This document shows, piece after piece, positions 44,084 to 52,995 of a stretch of 64,000 nt of DNA. The position numbers and the translations under genes were made by a program. Below the pieces are notes generated by a model. That model had not been told where the DNA came from. It did no database searches and saw only the letters and a list, made by a program, of their open reading frames with translations. The stretch comes from CAZWLY01 sp964634465 (lineage in GTDB: Bacteria > Desulfobacterota > Desulfarculia > G963662305): the NCBI GenBank assembly GCA_964634465.1, contig CAZWLY010000006.1, forward strand, positions 1 to 64,000. Reading direction: 5' to 3'. Numbering within the stretch: position 1 is the stretch's first letter; each line of letters begins with the position of its first letter.

Positions 44084-44812
44084 ATGAACCTCGACCCCAG
44101 ATTCAAACGACCGCCGATCATCATCGGCGGCTGCGGCCGCTCCGGGACGACGCTTTTGCTGGCCGTGCTCTCGGCCCATCCCTCCATCCTGGCCATCCCC
44201 CGCGAGACCGAGGCCTTCTGCCCGACCGCTTGGAGCGGCGCCCTGGACCTCGACGCCCCCTTCGAGATCGAGAAGGTCACCGACTACCTGGCCGAAGTGG
44301 AGCCGGGGCCCAAGGTGAGGCGCTGGTGCGAGAAGTCGCCCAAAAACATCCTCTTTTTCGGGCGCATTCTCGAGTTCTTCGGCCAAGACGTGAGGTTGAT
44401 CCACATCATCCGCGACGGCCGGGACGTGGTCACCTCGTACCACCCCACCCGCCGCCGGGAGAAACCATGGGTGCCGCCGGAGCGCTGGGTGGCCGACGTG
44501 ACCGCTGGACTGGCCTTCGACGACCACCCCCAGGTGCACCTCGTCCGCTACGAGGACCTGATCAACCGCTTCGAGCCGACGATCGAAGCTCTCTGCCGCT
44601 TTTTGGGCGAGGAGGTCGTCCCGGAAATCCTAAACTGGCATCGTCACGCCACCGTGCGCAACCACGTCGCCTGGGGGGGCGAGGTCAAGAACCTGCACAC
44701 CGAGTCCCTGGCCCGCTGGAAGCGGCCCGAGTTCAGAGAGTACGTGGACGCGCTGATGGCCGACCCGCAAGCGATAATGCTTTTGAGACATTACGGCTAC
44801 TTGGATCGATGA
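44084..44812 (+). CDS. Sulfotransferase family protein
   Basis: 242 aa. PAPS-binding P-loop IIIGGCGRSGTTLLLAVLS (about 8-26) and 3'-phosphate motif IIRDGRDVVTSYHPTRR (about 106-122), then VRYEDLI and FRE-like C-terminal WKRPEF. The family moves sulfuryl groups from PAPS to sugars, lipids or small molecules. No PAPS synthesis genes are nearby, although cysE-cysK at 54 kb is. The stop overlaps the next start (ATGA), linking it to the histidine phosphatase. Confidence 0.85.
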   Translation: MNLDPRFKRPPIIIGGCGRSGTTLLLAVLSAHPSILAIPRETEAFCPTAWSGALDLDAPFEIEKVTDYLAEVEPGPKVRRWCEKSPKNILFFGRILEFFGQDVRLIHIIRDGRDVVTSYHPTRRREKPWVPPERWVADVTAGLAFDDHPQVHLVRYEDLINRFEPTIEALCRFLGEEVVPEILNWHRHATVRNHVAWGGEVKNLHTESLARWKRPEFREYVDALMADPQAIMLLRHYGYLDR

Positions 44813-45438
44813 CCCTCTTTTTGGCCAGACACGGCCAGACCGAGGCCAACCGCGACGGTCTCTTGCTCGGCCGGTCCGACTCGCCCCTGACCGGCGAGGG
44901 TCTGGCCACGGCCCGGAAACTGGGGCGCCTGTTGAGACCGGCCGGGATCGCCGCCGTCTTCGCCTCGCCGCTGGGCCGGGCGAAGGCCACGGCCGAGATC
45001 ATCGCCGCCGGGCTCGGCAACGAGCCGCCGGACCGAGGGCGCCGGGGAATCCTGGTCCGGCCGGCCCTGGCCGAGCTGTCCTGCGGCCGATGGGAGGGGA
45101 AAAAAAGGCGGGCCGTGTTGGGCGAGGCGGACCTGATTCGCCGCAGTTGGACCGCCCGCCCGCCCGACGGGGAGAGCTATGCCGACGGCGAAAGACGCCT
45201 GGCCCCGCTCATCGAGGAGCTCAGGACGCTCGAGGGGCCGGCGCTGGTGGTCGGCCACGCCGGGATCAACCGGGTCCTCGTCAAGCTCTGGCTGGGCCTC
45301 GATCCGGCTGAGGCCCAGCACCTGGACCAGCCTCACCAGGTGGTCTACGTCTTCGAGGAACAGGCTCCGCTCCGCCGCCTTTCCGCCGACGGCCGGGTGA
45401 AGGAGGGTTTTCTCTGGGAGGGGAAGCGGCCCGGATAA
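44809..45438 (+). CDS. Histidine phosphatase (phosphoglycerate mutase-like) family protein
   Basis: 209 aa. Catalytic N-terminal FLARHGQTEANRDG (His8 phosphoacceptor, RHG), ASPLGRAKATAEII (second Arg), acidic LAELSCGRWEG and the second catalytic His in VVGHAGINRVL. It is in the branch containing alpha-ribazole phosphatase (CobC/GpmB type), which is interesting given the cobalamin gene at 26.8 kb, but the substrate cannot be assigned. Start ATG 44809 overlaps the sulfotransferase stop by 4 bp. Confidence 0.85.
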   Translation: MTLFLARHGQTEANRDGLLLGRSDSPLTGEGLATARKLGRLLRPAGIAAVFASPLGRAKATAEIIAAGLGNEPPDRGRRGILVRPALAELSCGRWEGKKRRAVLGEADLIRRSWTARPPDGESYADGERRLAPLIEELRTLEGPALVVGHAGINRVLVKLWLGLDPAEAQHLDQPHQVVYVFEEQAPLRRLSADGRVKEGFLWEGKRPG

Positions 45439-45548
45439 TAGTTCCCGGCCGCCGGGCCGATTGTGATAAATTTAACCTCCCGGCCGGTGGCCCAAGGCAA
45501 GGGGCGGTGTAAAATCAAAAGAACCGGCCACGTTTTACAGGAGAAGAC

Positions 45549-45737
45549 ATGACCATGTCATTGGCGAGTATCAAAAAGCTGACCAAGGGCCTCTCGGCGC
45601 TCATCGCCGCCATACTCTTGGCGATCCTGCTCCTGGGTTGCGACACCACCCGGACCTACAACGAGTACAGTTACTGGCGCTGGGAGCAGATGGAGCGGGA
45701 CGCCGAGTACGAACTGGGCGGCCGGATGTATCAGTAG
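45549..45737 (+). CDS. Small lipoprotein of unknown function
   Basis: 62 aa. ACAGGAGAAG lies 5 bp before ATG 45549. A Lys-rich n-region and a hydrophobic core (LIAAILLAILLLGC) end in a lipobox with Cys34, leaving a 29-residue mature peptide rich in Tyr, Trp, Arg and Glu (YSYWRWEQMERDAEYELGG). No family recognised. It stands alone between the phosphatase gene and a convergent glycosyltransferase. Confidence 0.68.
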   Translation: MTMSLASIKKLTKGLSALIAAILLAILLLGCDTTRTYNEYSYWRWEQMERDAEYELGGRMYQ

Positions 45738-45859
45738 CCGGCGCGAGAACGGCCGGACGTGAGGGACCGAGTCCTCGGATTGCGCCCCCGGACGGAGTCG
45801 ATCCTCTCCCTGCGGCAAGAGGCAAACCGACCGGGCCGCCCCTGTCTCTCCTCCCCGCC

Positions 45860-47044
45860 TTACGGCTCCAAGAGGGTCTGATAGACCTCCTCCCAGGCCC
45901 GACGCTCGATATCGGCGTTGAAGCGCTCGGCCATCCTCTTCCGGCCGGCCGCGCCCATCTTCTGGGCCGTTTGGGGCTCGTCGATGAGCCGGACCAGAGC
46001 CGCGGCCAGGGCCTCCGAGTCGGCCCAGGGGACCAGGAGGCCGGAGACGCCGTCTTCGATGAGGCGATCGGTCGCCCCGACGATGGCCGAGACCGAGGGC
46101 ACGCCGCTGGCCAAAGCCTCCATCAGAATGTGGGGACAGCCCTCGGAGATCGAGGGCAAGACATAGGCGTCCAGGCTTCTGAGCCACTCGGGGACTCGAT
46201 CGTGGGGCAGCGGGTCGCGAAGTTCGAGAACGTCTTCGATCCCGGTGACTTCGACCATGTGGTTGAACACCTCCCGCTCCGAGAGTCTGATCACGCCCAA
46301 CAGCTCCAACACGACGTCATGGCTTTCCCGCAGCCGGGCGACGGCCTTGAACAGATAGGGCAGGCCCTTGGCGTACTTGAAGATGCCGGCGCAGCCGATG
46401 GTAAACGGCCGTCCGCCGGCGTCCTTCTGCTCCCAGGCCTCGTCGGGGATCGCCACCGCGGCGTGGATGACCCGGGCCTTGTGCTTGATCGGAGTCAGGG
46501 CGTCGGCCATGTCCACCAGGTCGTGGCTCAGCGAGGTCACCAGGTCGGCGTGCTCCAACCCGGCCACGCAGACCCCGACCTTCTCGGGGGAGAAGGTGTA
46601 CTTCTTGATGTCGTTGCCCAGGAGCATCACCGCCGAGGGCAGACCCAGCCGCCGGGCCAGCATGACCGCCGGGTAGCCGATCGGGTAGAGGAAGAAGGCG
46701 TTGATCATATCGAAGCCTTCCTGGGCGTGAAGCATCTGCAGGGAGGCGTACATCATCCGCAACGTCAGGGTGTGGGGGCAGTCCCAGATCGAGCGGTCGG
46801 GGTCGGTCATCCTCTCCCGACCGACGACGATGTCGTGGACGACGAGCCCGTCGCGTTCTTCGGTGGTTCGGTTCTCGTCCAGGAGGACGAACGGACTGTC
46901 TTCGACGGTCAGTCGGGCGACGTGGACGTCCAGGCCCATGTCCCGGGAGTAGTGGGCCACCCGCTCCACCGTCCGGGCCAGGCCGCCCCAGTCGTGAGGA
47001 GGGAACTCGGGGGTGACGATCAAAACTTTCTTTCTCGGGCTCAT
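45860..47044 (-). CDS. Glycosyltransferase family 4-type (GT-B)
   Basis: 394 aa. The N-terminus KKVLIVTPEFPPHDWGGLARTV is the GT4 start with a glycine-rich acceptor loop (PPHDWGGLART). The C-terminal GT1 domain has GCAGIFKYAKGLPYL, LLGVIRL, VPEWLRSLDAYVLPSISEGCPHILMEALASG (core PSISEGCPHILMEALASG with the E-x7-E motif), VSAIVG and DGVSGLLVPWADS. It transfers a sugar from an activated donor, probably for a surface polysaccharide or LPS. It is divergent from another glycosyltransferase-like gene 127 bp away. Confidence 0.9.
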   Translation of the reverse strand: MSPRKKVLIVTPEFPPHDWGGLARTVERVAHYSRDMGLDVHVARLTVEDSPFVLLDENRTTEERDGLVVHDIVVGRERMTDPDRSIWDCPHTLTLRMMYASLQMLHAQEGFDMINAFFLYPIGYPAVMLARRLGLPSAVMLLGNDIKKYTFSPEKVGVCVAGLEHADLVTSLSHDLVDMADALTPIKHKARVIHAAVAIPDEAWEQKDAGGRPFTIGCAGIFKYAKGLPYLFKAVARLRESHDVVLELLGVIRLSEREVFNHMVEVTGIEDVLELRDPLPHDRVPEWLRSLDAYVLPSISEGCPHILMEALASGVPSVSAIVGATDRLIEDGVSGLLVPWADSEALAAALVRLIDEPQTAQKMGAAGRKRMAERFNADIERRAWEEVYQTLLEP

Positions 47045-47090
47045 GGCGACTCCCCCATAAATCTAATTTTACCAGGTTTCAATCGGCGGC

Positions 47091-47118
47091 TTGACAAGGT
47101 CCGACACTGTTGTACCAT
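47091..47118 (+). promoter_or_regulatory. Promoter of the rightward glycosyltransferase-like gene
   Basis: TTGACA (47091-47096), 16-bp spacer, TACCAT (47113-47118), 54 bp before the ATG. Confidence 0.55.
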
Positions 47119-47171
47119 ACCCGGATCGGCCGGGAAAAGCCATTTACGCTCGGCCGGTTAGGAGAAGCGCC

Positions 47172-48206
47172 ATGCGCGTCGGCGTCGTCTTTCACGAAAA
47201 CTTGTTCGAGCGCGCTCCCGGCGTGGACTTGGTCCGGCTGAGGGCCATCGCCGGCGGGCTCAACAACCGCGGCGTCAAAACCGAGATCATCGCCCCGGTG
47301 GACAAACCGGGCGTCTGGGAGGACGGCCTTCTCGTCCGCCCCTTGGACGTCTTAAACGACCGGCCGGAGCGCTACGACCTGCTCAAGACCAGTTACCATC
47401 ACTCGATCAGGCTCATCGGCCGCTTCAGGGGACCGGTCGTCTCCCGGCTGGTGCGAATCGTCGATCAGGTCCGCCCCAAGCACGACGAACGGCAGCGGGC
47501 CGAGCTCCTGGCCTGTCAGGCCGAGGTCGCCGGCCGGGCCCAGGCGGTAGCGCTGAACAACGAGGTCAACAAGGAGCGGTGGCTGAAGCACTACGGCCGC
47601 AAGCAGGAGATCGTCCTCACCCCGACCGGCTGCCCCGCCGAGCTGCCGCCCTTGGGTAAGAACCCCTACCGGGGCGACAAACCGGTGATCCTCTTTCTGG
47701 GCAGCGCCTCCGCCGGGCGGATGATCGAGCACCTGAACGGCCTGGCCGAACGCCTGGCCGACCGGGCCGAGGTCCACCTGATCGGCCGTAACAAGACCGA
47801 GCTCTACGGCGAGTATCGAGCCTTGTCCCCGAGGATCATCCAGCATGGCCAACTGCCCGAGGCCGAAACCTGGGACTTCATCCGCCACGCCGATCTCGGC
47901 CTGGCCCTGGCCTATGGGCCGGACCCCTTCGAGAACGACATCGCCAAGATAATAAACTACCTACGCGGCGGCTTGCCCGTTTTGGCCGAGGAGCGGCTGA
48001 TCCAAAACGAGCTCATCGCCGAACTCGCCATGGGCCGCTTCTTCGCCTACGGCGATCTGGACGACCTGACGGCCAAGGCCCGGGCGCTTCTGAGCGATCC
48101 GCCCCCCTTCGACCGGGCGGCGGCGGCCCGGTACGCGGCCGAGAATCACTCCTGGGAGAGCCGGGTCGAGGTCTACCTCAAGCTGTTCGAGCGTCTAACC
48201 GGTTGA
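47172..48206 (+). CDS. Glycosyltransferase-like GT-B protein
   Basis: 344 aa from ATG 47172 (AGGAGAAG upstream). MRVGVVFHENLFERAPGVDLVRLRAIAGGL starts a GT-B-like N-domain (core GVVFHENLFERAPG). The C-domain has PVILFLGSASAGRMIEHLNGLAERL (core LFLGSASAGRMIEHL), HLIGRNKTELYGE and FIRHADLGLALAYGPDPFENDIAKIINYLRGGLPVLAEE (core GPDPFENDIAKIINYL), equivalent to the donor-binding E-x7-E region. It fits a sugar transferase of the GT4-like group with weak N-domain conservation. It forms a divergent pair with the GT4 gene on its left. Confidence 0.75.
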   Translation: MRVGVVFHENLFERAPGVDLVRLRAIAGGLNNRGVKTEIIAPVDKPGVWEDGLLVRPLDVLNDRPERYDLLKTSYHHSIRLIGRFRGPVVSRLVRIVDQVRPKHDERQRAELLACQAEVAGRAQAVALNNEVNKERWLKHYGRKQEIVLTPTGCPAELPPLGKNPYRGDKPVILFLGSASAGRMIEHLNGLAERLADRAEVHLIGRNKTELYGEYRALSPRIIQHGQLPEAETWDFIRHADLGLALAYGPDPFENDIAKIINYLRGGLPVLAEERLIQNELIAELAMGRFFAYGDLDDLTAKARALLSDPPPFDRAAAARYAAENHSWESRVEVYLKLFERLTG

Positions 48207-48295
48207 AACCGGCCGCTTGACTGGCCGCCGGCCGGGTCTTATCGTAATATTTCATTGGAGATTTGGGGCCTTGCCCGGCCCTGGAGGTCGTCTCG

Positions 48296-50236
48296 ATGGA
48301 GCCGACGGGCGTGGAAAAAAAACTGATCGCCATCCTGCATGCCGACGCCTACGGCTACACCCGGCTCATGGAAGACGACGAGTGGGCCACCATTCAGACC
48401 ATCACCGAGTTCAAGGAGATCATGGCCGAGTGCATCGCCGCCCGCCGGGGTCGGGTGGTGGACTCGACCGGCGACAACCTGCTGGCCGAATTTCCCAGCG
48501 TCCTCGACGCGGTCGAGGCGGCGGCGGATATCCAGCGCGCCCTGGCCGAAGCCAACGCCAAGCTGGACGAATCCCGCCGCATGCCCTTTCGCATCGGCAT
48601 CACCTGCGGGGATGTGGTCGTGGACGGGAATCGGATCTACGGCGACGGCGTCAATCTGGCCGCCCGGCTGGAGGGCCTGGCCAAACCGGGCGGGGTGTGC
48701 ATCTCGGCCCTGGCCTACGCCCAGGTCAAAAACAAGACAGAGCTGGACTTCTGCCCCCTCGGCCCCCAAAAACTGAAGAACATCGACGGGCCGGTGGAGG
48801 TCTACCGAATCGTGCTGGACGCCGAAGGGGAAAGCGTCTGCCGGCCCGCCCGGAGCTGGCGGGGCAAGCGGGCCCGGCTGGTCTACGCCGGCACGGCGGC
48901 GCTGATCCTGGCCGCGTTGGCCCTGTGGCTGGTCCCGACCGTCATTCCGCCCCCCCGCCCCCCGACCGGGCCGGGGCCGGACAAGCCGCTCAGCCTGCCG
49001 GACAAGCCCTCGGTGGCGGTCATGCCCTTCAAGAACCAGAGCGGCGACCCCGACCAGGACTACTTCGCCCACGGCATCACCGAGGACATCATCACCGATC
49101 TGAGCAAGGTCTCGGGCCTGTTCGTCATCTCCCGCAACTCGACCTTCGCCTACAAGGGCAAATCGGTCCCGCCGGCCAGAATCGGCCGGGAGTTGGGGGT
49201 CCGTTACCTGGTCGAGGGCAGCGTCCGCCGGGCCGGGGATCGGATCAGGGTTTCGGCCCAGCTCATCGACGCCGCTACCGGCTTCCAGATCTGGGGCGAG
49301 CGCTACGACCGGGAACTGTCCGACATCTTCGCCCTCCAGGACGAACTGACCGCCGAGATCGTGGCCGCCCTCAAGATCAAGCTCTCCCAGGCCGAGAAGG
49401 ACCATCTCGCCCGCCGGGGCACGGCGGACGTGAAGGCCTACGAGTATCTCAAGCGGGCCCATGAGTTGGCCAACCGCTTCACCAAGGAGGACAACGCCAG
49501 GGCCAGGGAGCTGTACCGGAAGGCCATCGAACTCGACCCGAACTACGCCGCGGCCTACGCCGGCCTGGGCTGGGCCTACTTCCAGATGTGGCCCCTGGGC
49601 TGGGCCGACGCGGCCGAGTCCCTCGATCCGGCCATGGAGTTGACCGCCAAGGCGCTAACCCTGGACGACACCTTGCCCGAGGCCTACACCTTGAAGGGGT
49701 GGGTCTTGCTCTGGCGGCGCGAGTTCGATCGGGCCGTGGCCGCCGGACGCAAGGCGCTCGAGTTGGCCCCCAACGACGTCGAGGCCCTGGCCTTCCTGGC
49801 CAACGCCCTGACCTTCGTCGGCCGTCCCGAGGAGGCCGTCGAGCTGTCCAAGAGGGCGATTCGCCTCAATCCGCGTTTCAACGAGGCCAGCCTCTACAGC
49901 CTGGCCCACGCCTACTATCTCACCGGCCGAACCGAAGAGGCGATCGACATTCTCAAGCGAGTCGTCAAGCGATCGCCCAGCGTCTTGCCGGCCCAGGTCC
50001 TCTTGACTCAGATATACGTCGAGGAGGGCCGGTTGGATCTGGCCAAGGCCCAGGTGAAAGCGATCCTGAAGATCGCGCCCGGCTATTCGCTCAGGTGGGC
50101 CGAGGAAAGGCTGCCCTACCGGGACCGGGGGCCGCTCAAACGGGCGCTGGACGATCTGCGCCGGGCCGGCCTGCCCGAGAAGTCACCGGGCGAGATCGAC
50201 TTTCAGAAGCCGTCCCAAAACATGGACGGACACTGA
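48296..50236 (+). CDS. Class III adenylate cyclase - TolB-like domain - TPR protein
   Basis: 646 aa from ATG 48296 (CTGGAGG upstream). Residues 1-175 form a class III cyclase domain (IAILHADAYGYTRLMEDDE, VVDSTGDNLLAEFPS, GITCGDVVVDGNRIYGDGVNLAARLE; cores HADAYGYTRLM and GDGVNLAARLE), followed by a single membrane helix (about 198-217). A periplasmic TolB-N/FlgO-like domain (SVAVMPFKNQSGDPDQDYFAHGI, IGRELGVRYLVEGSVRR) comes next, then TPR repeats to the end. This layout is common in soil and rhizobial bacteria. In the cyclase part the first metal Asp is present (HAD) and the second lies in TGDN. Signal unknown. Confidence 0.87.
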   Translation: MEPTGVEKKLIAILHADAYGYTRLMEDDEWATIQTITEFKEIMAECIAARRGRVVDSTGDNLLAEFPSVLDAVEAAADIQRALAEANAKLDESRRMPFRIGITCGDVVVDGNRIYGDGVNLAARLEGLAKPGGVCISALAYAQVKNKTELDFCPLGPQKLKNIDGPVEVYRIVLDAEGESVCRPARSWRGKRARLVYAGTAALILAALALWLVPTVIPPPRPPTGPGPDKPLSLPDKPSVAVMPFKNQSGDPDQDYFAHGITEDIITDLSKVSGLFVISRNSTFAYKGKSVPPARIGRELGVRYLVEGSVRRAGDRIRVSAQLIDAATGFQIWGERYDRELSDIFALQDELTAEIVAALKIKLSQAEKDHLARRGTADVKAYEYLKRAHELANRFTKEDNARARELYRKAIELDPNYAAAYAGLGWAYFQMWPLGWADAAESLDPAMELTAKALTLDDTLPEAYTLKGWVLLWRREFDRAVAAGRKALELAPNDVEALAFLANALTFVGRPEEAVELSKRAIRLNPRFNEASLYSLAHAYYLTGRTEEAIDILKRVVKRSPSVLPAQVLLTQIYVEEGRLDLAKAQVKAILKIAPGYSLRWAEERLPYRDRGPLKRALDDLRRAGLPEKSPGEIDFQKPSQNMDGH

Positions 50237-50303
50237 GCCCACCCGTCCCAAGGCCACGCCCCACAGAGGGAATCCATTTCCGAAACGCGACCGGGGGCTG
50301 GGA

Positions 50304-50888
50304 TCATCGACCGGCGGCCGGCGAGAGTCTCACCACCCGATCGGCCCAGGCCATCATCGCCTCCATCTCGGCCCGTTCGTGCTCCGAGAGCGCGCCTCGG
50401 CCCAGCCTCTCCCCGTAGTAGCCGTTGGCCACCACCGTCGCCGCTTTGTCCAACCGGCCGGCAAGCGCCTTGGCCGAGCCGGCCTGGAGGTAGAGGGACA
50501 GGTCGTTGACGAACAGGATGTCCCGGCCGCTGGCCTCGAAACGCTCGAACAACTCCTCGATCCGGCTGAAGTTGCGGCGGGCCAGGACGATGGCCTCGAC
50601 CTCGCTCCGGGAACTCAAGCGGGGCGGGACGATATCGGTCTTCAAATAGAGCGCCTCCGAGCCCGGAGGAGGAGTCAACCGGCCGCCGATTCCGGAGAGG
50701 CTTGCCGCCTCGGCCAAGCCGGGCGGAATGTCCGGCGAAAGGTCGACGACGGCGATCCGTCCGCCCCGGCCCAGATCGACCATCTCGGCCAAAACTCGAG
50801 CCGAGAGGGTGGTCTTACCGGTGTTGACGTCGCCGACGATGAGCGTTCGTCGATTCAGGCAGTCCTCGGCCCTGATCGCCGCACCCAC
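50304..50888 (-). CDS. P-loop NTPase, third gene of the TPP-riboswitch locus
   Basis: 194 aa. Walker A GDVNTGKTT (19-27) sits after RTLIVGD; Walker B is probably GRIAVVDLSPD. Another acidic stretch is RDILFVNDLSLYL. It is a small single-domain ATPase or GTPase of no recognised family (possibly SIMIBI-type). It begins 3 bp after the DUF2284 stop and 620 bp below the transporter stop, so all three genes form one leftward unit. It could drive insertion, assembly or coupling of the partner proteins, but that is inference. Confidence 0.72.
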   Translation of the reverse strand: MGAAIRAEDCLNRRTLIVGDVNTGKTTLSARVLAEMVDLGRGGRIAVVDLSPDIPPGLAEAASLSGIGGRLTPPPGSEALYLKTDIVPPRLSSRSEVEAIVLARRNFSRIEELFERFEASGRDILFVNDLSLYLQAGSAKALAGRLDKAATVVANGYYGERLGRGALSEHERAEMEAMMAWADRVVRLSPAAGR

Positions 50889-50891
50889 GGC

Positions 50892-51491
50892 TCAGTCCAC
50901 CAAAACCAGGCCGATCAGGCTGGCGCAGGGCACGGCCTTGGGATCGGTGGTGTGACCGATGGGGACCAGCTTCCAGCCGACCCGCTCGGCGATGGCGAAG
51001 ACGTCGAAGCCGCAGGCCTCCATGGCCGGCCGGGCCTGAAGGGGATGGGTGCACTCGCCCCCGGAAAGAACGCGGCAGGGCTTTCGAGGCAGGCACAGCG
51101 AGCACTCGCCGGCGGCGAAGCCCATGGCCAGGGGGAAGCCCAGGTTGAAGGCCGCGCCCTCCAGCCTGGCCACGATCTCCTTGTGCTTGAGCTCGGTGGG
51201 GAGGTGTCTGGTTCGCCACTCCCGGCCGGCAAAGTCGTCCACCTCGGCCTCCAGTTGGAGCAAGACACCGAAGTCGTACTCGGCGACGATGCGGCGGGTG
51301 ACCTCGGGCGTGAGCGGATTGTGGGGCGAGCACATGATCGACGAGCCGTAAAACTTGCAGGCCGGGATGAAGCACTTGGCCCGGGCGCTCTCCCTTATCA
51401 CCAGTTCGGAGGCGGGCACGATCGCCGCCCGATCGGCGCCCAACTCCAAGGCGTAATCTCTGAGTTTTTCCAGCTCCTCCCGCCTGGCCAT
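50892..51491 (-). CDS. DUF2284 metal-binding protein
   Basis: 199 aa. DUF2284 pattern: Cys40, Cys45 and Cys54 (AKCFIPACKFYGSSIMC) and a second cluster Cys130, Cys133, Cys139, Cys147 and Cys160 (GECSLCLPRKPC..GECTHPL..EACGF), eight Cys in all, suited to Fe-S or zinc binding. No signal peptide. The family is found mainly in anaerobic bacteria and archaea, with no established function. It lies between the Nramp-like transporter (18 bp upstream) and the P-loop gene (3 bp downstream). Confidence 0.87.
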   Translation of the reverse strand: MARREELEKLRDYALELGADRAAIVPASELVIRESARAKCFIPACKFYGSSIMCSPHNPLTPEVTRRIVAEYDFGVLLQLEAEVDDFAGREWRTRHLPTELKHKEIVARLEGAAFNLGFPLAMGFAAGECSLCLPRKPCRVLSGGECTHPLQARPAMEACGFDVFAIAERVGWKLVPIGHTTDPKAVPCASLIGLVLVD

Positions 51492-51509
51492 CTCCCCCTC
51501 CTTTGCCGC

Positions 51510-52730
51510 TCAGCCCAGCAGGCCCAGCTTGGTGACGATGAACCTGGCGGCCAGAAAGGCGGTCACCAGGGTGGCCAGTCCGCCCATGATATTGAGCAGG
51601 ACCGAGTTGGTGTCGGCCCCGGCCACGTCTTTTCGATTCAAGAGAATCAGCAGGATCACAAGGATCAGCGGCGTGCCGCACAACCCCAGGGCGAGCATGG
51701 TCACCAGGGCGATCATGAAGCTGCCCTTCAGGAGCGGGGCCAGCAGGCTCAAGAGGCAACCGGCCAACACGGCCAGCCGGAAGCGATTGTCCTTGACGGT
51801 CAACCCCCAGCCCATCTTGTCGGCCAGAAAGTAGCCGGCCGCCAGGAAAGTGGGGCTGATGGTGGAGATGACCGCCCCCCAGATGCCGGCCAACAGCACC
51901 GCCCCGGCGTAGGGACCGAGGAAGGGCGTGAGCGCCTGGGCCACGTCCAGGGCGTGTTTGACCTTGATCCCGTGGGGGTTCAAGACCGCGGCCGCGGCCA
52001 GGAAGATGGCCACGCTGTAGACCCCGAAGGCGACGAACATCGAGTAGAAGGTGTCGGCCCTGGCCAGCCCCAGTTCCGATCGGCCCCACCCCCGGGAGTT
52101 GACGTTGTAGGTGTGCATGGCGATGATGGTGATGTGGACCGCGCCGCCCATGATGCCGGCCATCATCAGCGCCGAGGACACGCCGCCGGGGATGGTCGGG
52201 ATGAGCCCCTTGAGCATCGGGCCGATCTGGGGGGGAACGATGGCCACGGTGATGACGAAGCTCAGCACCACTAGCCCGACCAGGACCTTGCAAACCCGCT
52301 CCAGCGTTCTATAGCCGCCCAGCCCGACCAGGACAAACAGCGCCGCCGCCCAGGCCACCGACCACCAGGGCGTCTTAATGCCGGTGATCAGGCCGGTGGT
52401 GTCGGTGAGCGCCTTCATCAACACCGTCGAGGCCAACCAGGTGGCGGCCAGGGCGTCGATCATCAATATCCAGCCCCAGACCTTGCCCAGCTTGTCATCG
52501 ACCACCGAGACGACGCCCTTCCCGACGACGATGCCCAGCTTGGCGGCCAGGTACTGGGCCACGAAGGCGAACAGGGCGCTCAAGACGATCACCCACAACA
52601 ACTTGTAGCCGAAAGCCGCTCCGGCCACCGAGACCGAGGCCAGGGTGGCCGGACCACAGGCCACGGCGCTGATGATCCAGGCCGGGCCCATCCGCTTGAA
52701 AAAACCGCTGTCGTTACTGCTGCTCGTCAT
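51510..52730 (-). CDS. Divergent Nramp-fold transporter under TPP riboswitch control
   Basis: 406 aa, about 11 membrane helices; ATG 52730 with GGGGAG 8 bp upstream. The first helix GPAWIISAVACGPATLAS matches the Nramp TM1 frame, but the metal-binding DPGN is replaced by GPAT. TM6 has AVHITIIAMHTYN where Nramp has the MPH..LH motif, so the Met and first His ligands are also changed (His present at another position). Metal transport is therefore doubtful. A TPP riboswitch with terminator stands directly upstream, suggesting import of thiamine or a precursor. Annotation pipelines would call it a divalent metal transporter. Ligand inference is mine. Confidence 0.82.
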   Translation of the reverse strand: MTSSSNDSGFFKRMGPAWIISAVACGPATLASVSVAGAAFGYKLLWVIVLSALFAFVAQYLAAKLGIVVGKGVVSVVDDKLGKVWGWILMIDALAATWLASTVLMKALTDTTGLITGIKTPWWSVAWAAALFVLVGLGGYRTLERVCKVLVGLVVLSFVITVAIVPPQIGPMLKGLIPTIPGGVSSALMMAGIMGGAVHITIIAMHTYNVNSRGWGRSELGLARADTFYSMFVAFGVYSVAIFLAAAAVLNPHGIKVKHALDVAQALTPFLGPYAGAVLLAGIWGAVISTISPTFLAAGYFLADKMGWGLTVKDNRFRLAVLAGCLLSLLAPLLKGSFMIALVTMLALGLCGTPLILVILLILLNRKDVAGADTNSVLLNIMGGLATLVTAFLAARFIVTKLGLLG

Positions 52731-52943
52731 CCCAACTCCCCGCGCCCTGATAGTTCATGCTCGATAGGGCGTGAGTGATCGCAACCGCGGCCGTCGATCC
52801 GTCGCTGAGAGGCGAAGCGCAAGCGATCGGGAAGCGAAGGCGGAGACGGCCTTCGCGCTCAGGAGCAAAATCGCGAACTGGCCTCGCAATCAGGAGTTTC
52901 GAGCCGCCCAAGATCGCGCTGAAGTATCAGGGCTCAAAGTCAT

Positions 52944-52963
52944 AAAAACGCCGCCCGGCGGCG
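52944..52963 (-). terminator. TPP riboswitch expression platform (intrinsic terminator)
   Basis: On the minus strand, a 6-bp stem (52963-52958 with 52954-52949) and a 3-nt loop are followed at once by five Ts (52948-52944). It lies 33 nt below the aptamer and 214 nt above the transporter start. Confidence 0.65.
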
Positions 52964-52995
52964 GCTGGGAAGCGGTGGAGAGGCTTTTTTGCTCT

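Noticed and set aside
51510..52730. Plain annotation as a divalent metal (Mn/Fe) transporter
   Set aside because: The DPGN motif and TM6 ligands are replaced and the upstream control is TPP, so the usual Nramp function is not supported.
52714..52911. A 65-codon minus-strand frame between the TPP terminator and the transporter
   Set aside because: It overlaps the transporter start, has no ribosome binding site, and is more likely untranslated leader.
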